Positions 23,780-31,414 of a stretch of DNA of 64,000 bases are shown piece after piece; the stretch's first letter is position 1; each line of letters opens with the position of its first letter. Under the pieces are notes generated by a model. The model searched no databases. It had not been told where the DNA came from and saw nothing but the letters and a program-made list of their open reading frames with translations. The DNA is from DUTS01 sp050951605. GTDB lineage: Bacteria; Bacillota; Peptococcia; DRI-13; DTU073. The stretch covers positions 372,001-436,000 of the forward strand of contig JBMNJJ010000002.1 in NCBI GenBank assembly GCA_050951605.1, in the 5' to 3' direction. The translations under genes were made by a program, and so were the position numbers.

Positions 23780-23798
23780 TTGGGGGGAAACATAAAAA

Positions 23799-25049
23799 AT
23801 GCCGACTTATTCGCCGGTAGTAGTTATTGGCGGAGGTGCTGCCGGTTTAATGGCCGCGGGTAGAGCTGGTGAATTAGGTGTACCGGTAATCCTTTTGGAA
23901 AAAAACAAAAAGTTAGGTCGTAAATTACTGCTTACAGGTAAAGGACGGTGTAATGTTACTAATAATAGTGACCTAGATACTTTTATTGAGAGTTATTATG
24001 ATAAAGGACGTTTTCTTTATAGTGCTTTTCATCGTTTCTTTAATCAGGACTTAATTAAGTTATTACAAAAATATGGTACCGAGTTAAAAGTGGAAAGAGG
24101 AGAGCGGGTTTTTCCTGTTTCTGACCGAGCTGAAGATATAGTTAAGGCTTTACTTAGCTATGTTCGGAAAAACAAGGTTGAAATAAGGACGGAAGAAGTA
24201 TTAGGAATATTAGTGGAAGAAGGTCGAGTCAAAGGTGTGCAAACTTCACAAGGAATTATTGCTTGTGAAGCGGTAGTAGTTGCTACAGGAGGGAAGTCAT
24301 ATCAGGCAACAGGTTCTACTGGTGATGGCTATCAATGGGCTCTTGAATTAGGGCATAAAGTGATTACTCCGAGACCTTCTTTAGTTCCACTTAATATTCA
24401 AGATGCCTGGGTGAAGGAATTACAAGGCTTAACTTTAAAAAATGTAGAGGTTACGCTTTTACAGGGAAAAAAGATTTTAGGTCGGGAATTTGGTGAAATG
24501 CTGTTTACGCATTTTGGGGTATCCGGTCCGGTGATTTTAACGTTAAGTCATTGGGTAGTAGAAGAAAAAATACAGCAAGGTTTATCTTTAGTTATTAATC
24601 TAAAGCCGGCTTTAGAGGAGGAAAAACTAGAGCAACGGTTACAGCGAGATTTTTATAAGTATCAGCGTAAACAATTGCAAAATGCTTTAGATGACCTTTT
24701 GCCGCGACGTTTAATTCCTGTGGTGATACGGCTGAGTGCTATTCCTCCCACTAAGTTTGTTCATCAAATTACGAAAGAAGAACGAAGAAATTTGGTACAA
24801 GCTTTAAGAGGGTTAAGGATGACCGTTTTAGGACCACGTTCTTGGGCTGAGGCTATTATTACCGCCGGAGGCGTTTCTTTACGAGAAATTCAGGCGGGAA
24901 CAATGGAGTCAAAATTGATTAATGGTTTATATTTTGCCGGGGAGGTTTTAGACTTAGCCGGTGTTACCGGCGGATTTAATTTACAGGCTGCTTTTTCCAC
25001 CGGTTATTTAGCGGGAGAAAATGCGGCACAAGTTGTCAGGGAAGATTAA
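23799..25049 (+). CDS. BaiN/HI0933-family FAD-dependent oxidoreductase
   Basis: A 416-residue flavoprotein of the HI0933/YhiN family. The FAD-binding motif VVVIGGGAAGLMAAGRAGEL is at the N-terminus, then KLLLTGKGRCNVTN, a second nucleotide motif (ACEAVVVATGGKSYQATGSTGDGY) and the C-terminal FAD motif GLYFAGEVLDLAGVTGGFNLQAA. Family members include bile-acid reductases, but the substrate here cannot be told. It follows ileS by 19 bp, probably as a second gene of that unit. It ends 14 bp inside the convergent hypothetical gene. Confidence 0.88.
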   Translation: MPTYSPVVVIGGGAAGLMAAGRAGELGVPVILLEKNKKLGRKLLLTGKGRCNVTNNSDLDTFIESYYDKGRFLYSAFHRFFNQDLIKLLQKYGTELKVERGERVFPVSDRAEDIVKALLSYVRKNKVEIRTEEVLGILVEEGRVKGVQTSQGIIACEAVVVATGGKSYQATGSTGDGYQWALELGHKVITPRPSLVPLNIQDAWVKELQGLTLKNVEVTLLQGKKILGREFGEMLFTHFGVSGPVILTLSHWVVEEKIQQGLSLVINLKPALEEEKLEQRLQRDFYKYQRKQLQNALDDLLPRRLIPVVIRLSAIPPTKFVHQITKEERRNLVQALRGLRMTVLGPRSWAEAIITAGGVSLREIQAGTMESKLINGLYFAGEVLDLAGVTGGFNLQAAFSTGYLAGENAAQVVRED

Positions 25050-26031
25050 TTAAGCTACTTTTATTAAGGGGGAAAACCCCCTTTTTTTTATTTATAACTT
25101 GGTAATGATGTTGTTCTTCAAAAGCTAAGGACTTTAAGTGTTGAGTGAGGTCTTTAAGGATAGCAATTTCTTGAGGTGTGTTTTCTCCCGGTGGTAGATA
25201 GAAACCGGTTTGAAGAATAAATTTTTTCCAATGGTCATCCCAGTAGTATTCTTGGGAAATAGGGCGTAATTTAAGTATAGTAAAAGGTGTTGAACATTCA
25301 TAAGTATAATGTAAAGGAAAGATTGTGTTTTTAATGGGGGCTTCAGAGAATTGTTGTTTTCCTTCTGTTTTGATGATAGTTTTTTTCCCTATTTGGCGAT
25401 AATTTATTGTTAAGTTTTGTTGGAGGTGATACCATTTCTGCGCTTCAGAGGTAAGGTCTTGCCAAAAAATCTCCCAGGATGTGTTTTCGGCAAATGTTTC
25501 TTGTAGATTGTTTTCATTCCAGAGCCATATTTTAACGGGAGAGGACTTATTAAAAACATCGCCTTGTTCTTGTTGGTCTTCTTTAGTTATCAAAAAATCT
25601 TGCTTATTTTTAAAAGGGAGGACTTCTAATTTGGTGATGGGGTATAAGTTGTCTTGGCAAGAAGCAATAAAATAGTAATTAGTTCTTTTTTGGAGGATAA
25701 CTAAAATTCCTTGCTGGGGGGGCAAGGATAAGGCAAGGGCGACTTCCGGTTCATCGTTGGGTAATAAATTTACAAAAACAAAATCTGTTTGCCATGGTGC
25801 GTGAGCAAGGTGAGGAACAAAGTACCGTAGTAGCATCTTACTTGTTTCTTGGAGAGCATCATGGACTAAGTTTTGTTGGGATGATTTCAAGAGATTAATT
25901 TGAATTTGAGGAAAGACAGGGATAGGTTCGCAAATTTTGCCAACCGGTATAGTTAGAAATTTTGTGACATCCAGCCAAGTAAGGAAAAAAAGGAGAAAGA
26001 GAAATACCCTATGTAGTAGTTTCTGTTTCAT
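25036..26031 (-). CDS. Hypothetical membrane-anchored or exported protein
   Basis: A 331-residue protein starting MKQKLLHRVFLFLLFFLTWL, so it has an N-terminal signal or anchor segment (about residues 7-24). The rest is mainly polar and aromatic-rich, with a repeated style of short beta segments (EVALALSLPPQQGILVILQK, YYFIASCQDNLYPI). No family is recognised. ATG 26031 is chosen for AAGGAGTG upstream; a TTG 21 bp earlier is possible. Its last codons overlap the convergent flavoprotein gene and a terminator, and its promoter region is back-to-back with gcvT. Confidence 0.68.
   Translation of the reverse strand: MKQKLLHRVFLFLLFFLTWLDVTKFLTIPVGKICEPIPVFPQIQINLLKSSQQNLVHDALQETSKMLLRYFVPHLAHAPWQTDFVFVNLLPNDEPEVALALSLPPQQGILVILQKRTNYYFIASCQDNLYPITKLEVLPFKNKQDFLITKEDQQEQGDVFNKSSPVKIWLWNENNLQETFAENTSWEIFWQDLTSEAQKWYHLQQNLTINYRQIGKKTIIKTEGKQQFSEAPIKNTIFPLHYTYECSTPFTILKLRPISQEYYWDDHWKKFILQTGFYLPPGENTPQEIAILKDLTQHLKSLAFEEQHHYQVINKKKGVFPLNKSSLINLP
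25066..25089 (+). terminator. Rho-independent terminator of the ileS-flavoprotein unit
   Basis: AAGGGGG (25066-25072) and CCCCCTT (25077-25083), with an AAAA loop, are followed by a run of Ts. It lies inside the 3' coding end of the minus-strand hypothetical gene, so that gene's last residues (KKKGVFPLN) are encoded by terminator sequence. Confidence 0.85.
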
Positions 26032-26079
26032 TATTTTTTCACTCCTTGCCAAAGGATAAAAGTTACTATATTATATATT

Positions 26080-26088
26080 TGATATACT
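26080..26088 (+). promoter_or_regulatory. Extended -10 promoter of the gcv operon
   Basis: TGATATACT is an extended -10 (TGnTATAnT) 66 bp before the gcvT start. No convincing -35 is seen. The short leader (about 26095-26154) has no glycine riboswitch. Confidence 0.5.
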
Positions 26089-26154
26089 ATATACATATAA
26101 CCATTATCTGTGTATAGAAAGGTAGGATATGATACGTTAGAAGAGGTGAAGGTG

Positions 26155-27282
26155 GTGTCGAAAGGGGAAAAAACTGTTCTTTATTCTAGTCATGTGGCTT
26201 TAGGAGCAAAGATGGTAGAATTCGGTGGTTGGGAAATGCCTGTACAGTATAAAAGTATTTTGGAAGAGCATCGTGCAGTACGTACTACAGCAGGCATTTT
26301 TGATGTTTCACATATGGGGGAGTTGGAGATAAGTGGTTCTGATTCTCTAGCTTTCTTACAAAGATTATTAACTAATGACTTAGCGAAGATGACTGTAGGT
26401 CAGGCAGTATATAGTTTAATGTGTTATCCCACAGGTGGGATTGTTGATGACTTATTAGTCTATAAATTAGCAGAAGATAAATACTGGTTAGTAGTTAATG
26501 CCGGGAATAAAGCTAAAGATTTGGCTTGGCTCAGAGAGCAGTTACTTCAAGAACAACAGCACAAGGGAATAAATTCTAGTGAAGAAGTAAAGATACAAGA
26601 TCGTTCTGAAGAAATAGGACTATTGGCGTTACAAGGCCCTCTAGCCGAACAGATTTTAAACAGCATTTCTTCTGTTTCTTTAGTCAACTTAAAGTATTAT
26701 CATTTTGTTTTTTCGGAAATAGAAGGTACGAAAGCTTTAATTTCACGGACCGGTTATACGGGAGAAGATGGTTTTGAGATTTATCTAGCTGTGGACAAAA
26801 CACCTTTAATTTGGGATAAACTACTTCAAGTGGGTAAGGAAGTTGGTTTAGTTCCCGCTGGGCTAGGGGCAAGAGATACCTTGCGTTTTGAAGCTGGTCT
26901 TTCTCTATATGGTCAGGAGTTGACGGAAACGGTTACTCCTTTGGAAGCAGGATTAGGTTTTTTTGTTGCTTGGCATAAGGATGATTTTATCGGGAAAGAA
27001 GTTTTGTTGAAACAAAAAAAAGAGGGGTTATCACGTAAATTAGTAGGTTTTTTGATGTTAGAAAGAGGGATTCCCAGAGAGGGTTATCTTTTAGAAAAAG
27101 ATGGTGTTTGTATAGGTAAAGTAACTTCGGGTAGTTATGCACCTACTTTAGAAAAAAATTTAGGGTTAGGCTATGTGATAAACGCACAAGCCTTTATTGA
27201 TAATGAAATATCTGTAGTTATTCGAGGCAAACGTTTAAAAGCTAAAATTATAAAAAAGCCTTTTTATAAAAGAGGGAGGTAG
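26155..27282 (+). CDS. gcvT: Glycine cleavage system aminomethyltransferase (T protein)
   Basis: Transfers the methylene of lipoyl-bound aminomethyl to tetrahydrofolate and releases ammonia. Typical motifs are ALGAKMVEFGGWEMPVQY, GIFDVSHMGELEISG, RTGYTGEDGFEIYL, PAGLGARDTLRFEAGLSLYGQEL and, near the end, GKVTSGSYAPTLEKNLGLGYV. Length is 375 from GTG 26155, which has AGAGGTGA upstream; the frame upstream to 26110 is less family-like. First gene of gcvT-gcvH-gcvPA-gcvPB. Confidence 0.96.
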   Translation: MSKGEKTVLYSSHVALGAKMVEFGGWEMPVQYKSILEEHRAVRTTAGIFDVSHMGELEISGSDSLAFLQRLLTNDLAKMTVGQAVYSLMCYPTGGIVDDLLVYKLAEDKYWLVVNAGNKAKDLAWLREQLLQEQQHKGINSSEEVKIQDRSEEIGLLALQGPLAEQILNSISSVSLVNLKYYHFVFSEIEGTKALISRTGYTGEDGFEIYLAVDKTPLIWDKLLQVGKEVGLVPAGLGARDTLRFEAGLSLYGQELTETVTPLEAGLGFFVAWHKDDFIGKEVLLKQKKEGLSRKLVGFLMLERGIPREGYLLEKDGVCIGKVTSGSYAPTLEKNLGLGYVINAQAFIDNEISVVIRGKRLKAKIIKKPFYKRGR

Positions 27283-27288
27283 AAAGAG

Positions 27289-27666
27289 ATGTATCCTGAA
27301 AAATTAAAGTATACTAAAGAGCATGAATGGCTCTCAGTTAAAGAAGGATGGGGTCTAGTAGGAATCACTGAATATGCCCAAAATGCTTTAGGTGATGTTG
27401 TTTTTGTAGAATTACCGGAAGTGGGGCAAAAGTTAAAAGTAGGTGAGTCATTAGGAGTAGTAGAATCGGTAAAAGCCGTTTCTGATATTTATGCTCCTTG
27501 TGCAGGGACTGTCAAACAAGTAAATGAAAATCTTTTTGCTGCTCCAGAGCTGCTTAATGATGACCCTTATGGTGAAGGTTGGTTAGTGGAGATAGAAATA
27601 GAGGAATTGGCAGAGGACCTTTTAACAGCTAGTGAGTACGAAGAATTTGTGGCTGAGGAGGAATAA
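27289..27666 (+). CDS. gcvH: Glycine cleavage system lipoyl carrier protein (H protein)
   Basis: A 125-residue lipoyl-domain protein that shuttles the aminomethyl group between P and T proteins. The lipoylated lysine is Lys62 in GVVESVKAVSDIYAP, and the N-terminus has the standard LKYTKEHEWLSVKEG. It lies 6 bp after gcvT with GGGAGGT as ribosome site. Confidence 0.98.
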   Translation: MYPEKLKYTKEHEWLSVKEGWGLVGITEYAQNALGDVVFVELPEVGQKLKVGESLGVVESVKAVSDIYAPCAGTVKQVNENLFAAPELLNDDPYGEGWLVEIEIEELAEDLLTASEYEEFVAEEE

Positions 27667-27670
27667 ATAG

Positions 27671-29029
27671 ATGTCTTTTTTGCCTCATACCAGTGAAGAG
27701 GAAAAAGCAATGCTGAAGACGATTGGAGTTTCTTCTGTGGACGAGCTTTTTAGCGATATCCCGAAAGAACTTTGTTTAAACAAACCGCTTCATCTTCCTG
27801 CAGGTCTTTCTGAAAAAGAGGCTTGGGACGAAGTCGAGAGATTAGCGAAAAAAAATAAACATACAGGTGAATATCCTTGTTTTAGAGGGGCGGGAGCTTA
27901 TGAACATTATCAGCCTAAGGCTGTACATCATTTGCTTTCCCGTTCTGAATTTTATACAGCATATACGCCATACCAGCCGGAAATAAGTCAAGGCACATTA
28001 CAGGCTATTTTTGAATATCAGACTAGTATTTGCGAATTGACGGGAATGGATGTCGCGAATGCTTCTCATTATGATGGGGCTACGGCACTTGCGGAGGCCG
28101 CATTGATGGCGGTAGAGGCTACTAGAAGGAGTAAGGTTGCTGTTAGTACTTTGGTTCATCCGGAGTATCGAGAAACATTGCAGACTTATCTTTTGCGAAA
28201 GGGTGTAGAAATTATTTGGTTGCCTTATCGAGAAGGTTTGACTGATGTTGCTGAATTAGCAAGAGCGCTTACTAATGAAGTGGCGGCTGTCCTTATTTCC
28301 AGTCCTAATTTTTTTGGTTGTATTGAGGATTTATTTCAATTTGCTGAACTTATTCATGACCAAGGTGGTTTGCTGATTGCTTGTGTGGACCCTCTTTCTT
28401 TAGGACTACTGGAAAGCCCAGGCAAGTTGGGAGCGGATATAGTTGTAGGTGAAGGTCAGAGTTTAGGGCTTCCTCTTAGTTTTGGTGGTCCCTATTTAGG
28501 TTTTATGGCTTGTCAGGAAAAGTATGTTCGACGTTTACCCGGTCGAATTGTGGGTAAAACGGTGGATCGCTCAGGTAGGGAAGGTTTTGTGCTTACTTTA
28601 CAGGCACGTGAACAACATATTCGTAGGGAGAAAGCAGGTTCTAATATTTGTTCTAATCAATCTCTTTGTGCATTAGCTGCTACTATTTATTTAGCCTTAC
28701 TTGGTCCACAGGGTTTAGAGGAAGTGGGTAAACAGTGCTTGCAGAAAAGTCATTATACTAGAGAGCGTTTAGTTGAATTGCCCGGAGTTTCCGCACCTTT
28801 TTCCGCTCCTTTTTTTCAAGAGTTTGTCGTGAAGACGGCTGAGGCACCTCTGAAGATTAATCAACGTCTTTGGGAAGCAGGTATTTTAGGGGGACTTGAT
28901 TTGGGCAAGTATTATCCGGAGCTGGAAAATCATGTACTTTTATGTGTAACAGAAATGCGGACTAAAGAAGAAATAGAACGTTTAGTTCAGGTGTGGGGAG
29001 GTGTAGATAGTGGAAAAGGTCATTTTTGA
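27671..29029 (+). CDS. gcvPA: Glycine dehydrogenase (decarboxylating) subunit 1 (P protein, alpha)
   Basis: N-terminal half of the two-subunit glycine decarboxylase. Recognisable motifs are FLPHTSEEEKAML at the start, FRGAGAYEHYQP, YTPYQPEISQGTLQAIFEYQ, NASHYDGATALAEAALMA and GEGQSLGLPLSFGGPYLGFMA. It lacks the PLP lysine, which sits on subunit 2. Length is 452. It overlaps gcvPB by 20 bp, consistent with translational coupling of the two subunits. Confidence 0.97.
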   Translation: MSFLPHTSEEEKAMLKTIGVSSVDELFSDIPKELCLNKPLHLPAGLSEKEAWDEVERLAKKNKHTGEYPCFRGAGAYEHYQPKAVHHLLSRSEFYTAYTPYQPEISQGTLQAIFEYQTSICELTGMDVANASHYDGATALAEAALMAVEATRRSKVAVSTLVHPEYRETLQTYLLRKGVEIIWLPYREGLTDVAELARALTNEVAAVLISSPNFFGCIEDLFQFAELIHDQGGLLIACVDPLSLGLLESPGKLGADIVVGEGQSLGLPLSFGGPYLGFMACQEKYVRRLPGRIVGKTVDRSGREGFVLTLQAREQHIRREKAGSNICSNQSLCALAATIYLALLGPQGLEEVGKQCLQKSHYTRERLVELPGVSAPFSAPFFQEFVVKTAEAPLKINQRLWEAGILGGLDLGKYYPELENHVLLCVTEMRTKEEIERLVQVWGGVDSGKGHF

Positions 29030-30458
29030 GAAGAGTGTATCCGGAAGACAAGGTCATTATTTACCACCTTCAGATGTTCCCGCTTGTCCTGTGGATGAAG
29101 CGATACCGGCGAAATTAAGAAGAAAAAAGGCTCCTCTTCTTCCTCAGTTGACAGAGGTGGAAGTGGTGCGCCATTATACACGGTTGTCTAATTTAAATTA
29201 TGGCGTAGATACGGGGTTTTATCCTTTAGGTAGTTGTACAATGAAATATAATCCTAAAATCAATGAGGATGCTGCTAATTTGGCGGGATTTGGCAAACTC
29301 CATCCTTATCAACCTGCAGAAAGTGTGCAGGGGGCCCTAGAGTTAATGGTGAAGGTACAAGAATATTTAGCAGAGATTGCCGGGATGGATGCGTTTACTT
29401 TGCAACCTGCTGCGGGCGCTCATGGTGAGTTGACAGGTCTTTTGTTGATTATGGCTTATCACGCGGCAAATGGTGAAAAACAGCGGAACAAAGTGTTGAT
29501 TCCTGATTCTGCTCATGGCACTAATCCGGCGACAGCTTCTTTAGCCGGCTGCCAAATAATTCAGGTGCCTTCTAATGAACAAGGCAGAGTAGATTTAGAG
29601 GCGTTGCAAAAGGTAGTCGGTAAAGACACGGCAGCATTAATGTTAACTAATCCTAATACACTTGGCTTATTCGAAACTCAGATTAAAGAGATTGCCACAA
29701 TAGTACATGAGGCTGGTGGTCTTTTGTATTATGATGGGGCGAATATGAATGCAATTATGGGTTATTCCCGTCCGGGAGATATGGGTTTTGATGTTGTGCA
29801 TTTTAATCTCCATAAGACTTTTTCTACACCTCATGGTGGTGGTGGACCCGGTTCAGGTCCGGTAGGAGTAAAAAGAAATTTAGAGCCTTTTTTACCTAAA
29901 CCGGTTATTATTTATGACCAGCAAAAAAAGATGTATAGTTTTGATGATAACAGACCACAATCTATTGGTCGCGTGAAAGCATTTTATGGTAATTTCGCTG
30001 TGGTTGTGAAAGCTTTTACTTATATGTTAATGATGGGTGGAGAAGGACTGAAAGAAGCTAGTACCAAGGCGGTACTTAATGCTAATTATCTTCTCAAATT
30101 GTTAGCCCGAGATTATGAACAGCCTTTTAAAGGTCCGTGTAAGCATGAGTTTGTGATTACACCTCATAAGATTAAAAAGTCGGGAGTTCAGACGATAGAT
30201 ATAGCTAAACGTTTACTTGATTATGGTTTTCATCCGCCAACAGTATATTTTCCGTTGATTGTGGCTGAAGCTTTGATGATTGAGCCTACGGAAACGGAAA
30301 ATAAAAGTACACTTGATGAGTTTGCTACAGCAATGGCTAGAATAGCTAAAGAAAATCCGGAAATATTGCACAACGCACCTCAAAAAGCTCCGCTTAGGCG
30401 CCTTGATGAGACACAGGCGGCGAGAAAACCTGTTTTGAGGTGGCAAGCAGATAAATAA
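29010..30458 (+). CDS. gcvPB: Glycine dehydrogenase (decarboxylating) subunit 2 (P protein, beta)
   Basis: Catalytic PLP subunit of glycine decarboxylase, 482 residues. The PLP lysine lies in DVVHFNLHKTFSTPHGGGGP. Other motifs are GFYPLGSCTMKYNPKIN, LHPYQP, LQPAAGAHGELTGL and DSAHGTNPATA. It starts at GTG 29010 within the end of gcvPA, after GGGGAGG. With gcvT/H it lets the cell cleave or, in an acetogen-like metabolism, form glycine from C1 units; direction cannot be read from sequence. Confidence 0.97.
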   Translation: MEKVIFEKSVSGRQGHYLPPSDVPACPVDEAIPAKLRRKKAPLLPQLTEVEVVRHYTRLSNLNYGVDTGFYPLGSCTMKYNPKINEDAANLAGFGKLHPYQPAESVQGALELMVKVQEYLAEIAGMDAFTLQPAAGAHGELTGLLLIMAYHAANGEKQRNKVLIPDSAHGTNPATASLAGCQIIQVPSNEQGRVDLEALQKVVGKDTAALMLTNPNTLGLFETQIKEIATIVHEAGGLLYYDGANMNAIMGYSRPGDMGFDVVHFNLHKTFSTPHGGGGPGSGPVGVKRNLEPFLPKPVIIYDQQKKMYSFDDNRPQSIGRVKAFYGNFAVVVKAFTYMLMMGGEGLKEASTKAVLNANYLLKLLARDYEQPFKGPCKHEFVITPHKIKKSGVQTIDIAKRLLDYGFHPPTVYFPLIVAEALMIEPTETENKSTLDEFATAMARIAKENPEILHNAPQKAPLRRLDETQAARKPVLRWQADK

Positions 30459-30506
30459 TGTTAGCGCGTGAAATATAAAGAAAGGTTCACTGATGCACTC
30501 AATTTT

Positions 30507-30537
30507 ACCCCCGGACATATATTAAAGGGACGGGGGT
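30507..30537 (+). promoter_or_regulatory. Hairpin that would hide the ribosome site of the HAD-like gene
   Basis: ACCCCCG (30507-30513) pairs with CGGGGGT (30531-30537). The right arm includes the GGGGG that serves as ribosome site 10 bp before ATG 30547. There is no T run, so a translational effect is likelier than termination. Function is inferred. Confidence 0.45.
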
Positions 30538-30546
30538 GTATTTATA

Positions 30547-31017
30547 ATGGGTAAAGCCATCTTTTTTTCCGGTTGCGGAACATCTTATGCAGTTAATAAT
30601 ACGGTAAAAAGAAGCTTGGAAATATATCCGGCAACATTACCTGCTTTGCGTTTTTTAGGGAGGAGGGGGTATCTATTAGTTTTGGTTACTCCCGAATTTC
30701 AGGAATATCAGCTTTTGCAAACAGGTTTGAAAGATAGGACGCTATCTTTAGTGTATTGGAATGGATACAAAGAAGATTTAAATGTTCTGGTTGAGGAAAA
30801 AGCAATTAATTTAAGAGAAAGTTATTTTATAACTGATCATCGTTATTTACAGGAATTTTTGTTTTTTGATTGGCAAACGATACTTGTACTTACCGGTAAA
30901 GGAGTAGCTACTCTGCAAAAATTAGATCGGTCACAATTAGAAAAGGTCGCTGATATTTGTAAAGATATTTATGCTGCAGCTATTAGGATAGCTCTTAATT
31001 CGAAATTCGGGATTTGA
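30547..31017 (+). CDS. Degenerate HAD-superfamily protein (HAD-IIIA/GmhB-like), probably not a phosphatase
   Basis: A 156-residue protein with the outline of a HAD-IIIA phosphatase: an N-terminal strand where FLDRDGT is expected, then ALRFLGRRGYLLVLVTP (motif II region), and SYFITDHRYLQEFLFFDWQTILVLTGKG near the C-terminus, like the DxxSDI...VLTGKG end of GmhB proteins. The first motif reads FFSGCGTSY, so the nucleophile Asp is Ser8 and the acid/base Asp is Cys10. Phosphatase activity by the usual mechanism is therefore unlikely. It lies between gcvPB and an ACT gene. The fold assignment is by pattern only. Confidence 0.6.
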   Translation: MGKAIFFSGCGTSYAVNNTVKRSLEIYPATLPALRFLGRRGYLLVLVTPEFQEYQLLQTGLKDRTLSLVYWNGYKEDLNVLVEEKAINLRESYFITDHRYLQEFLFFDWQTILVLTGKGVATLQKLDRSQLEKVADICKDIYAAAIRIALNSKFGI

Positions 31018-31053
31018 ATTTGTTGATATGAGGAAAGTAGTAGGGGACAGTTA

Positions 31054-31062
31054 TGTTATAAT
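31054..31062 (+). promoter_or_regulatory. Extended -10 promoter before the ACT gene
   Basis: TGTTATAAT (31054-31062) is a perfect extended -10. It supports starting the ACT gene at 31091 rather than at the upstream in-frame ATG 31028. No clear -35 is seen. Confidence 0.5.
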
Positions 31063-31090
31063 AGAGGCGTTTAAAAATAGAGGAGTGTTG

Positions 31091-31402
31091 ATGATGTGTC
31101 CTAAGGAAAAACAAAGTCAGGAAAGAGATAGTCAACGAGTCATTGTTACTGTTGTGGGAGTGGACAAGGTAGGAATTATTGCCGGAGTTTCCGGAGTTTT
31201 AGCCGATTATCGTGTCAATATATTAGATATTAGCCAGACGATTCTCCGGGATTTTTTTACGATGATTATGATTGTAGATATTTCTCAAGCTGTTGTCGAT
31301 TTACAGAAGTTGCAGTATTTGTTAAAGGAAAAAGGAGAAGAAATAGGGGTGCAAATTAAGGTTCAGCATGAAGATATTTTTAAATTTATGCACCGTATTT
31401 AG
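31091..31402 (+). CDS. ACT-domain protein (UPF0237-like)
   Basis: A 103-residue protein that is almost entirely one ACT domain: VIVTVVGVDKVGIIAGVSGVLADYRVNILDISQTILRDFFTMIMIVDIS (residues about 16-64, described as one region), with the glycine-rich turn DKVGIIAGVSG. ACT domains bind small molecules, usually amino acids. In many Firmicutes it is paired, as here, with a DUF711 protein, and the two are thought to act together, but the ligand is unknown. Start ATG 31091 (or 31094) follows GAGGAG. Confidence 0.9.
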   Translation: MMCPKEKQSQERDSQRVIVTVVGVDKVGIIAGVSGVLADYRVNILDISQTILRDFFTMIMIVDISQAVVDLQKLQYLLKEKGEEIGVQIKVQHEDIFKFMHRI

Positions 31403-31414
31403 GAGGAAGGAAAG

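Noticed and set aside
26053..26154. Glycine riboswitch before gcvT
   Set aside because: The leader is only about 60 nt, and I see no glycine aptamer core.
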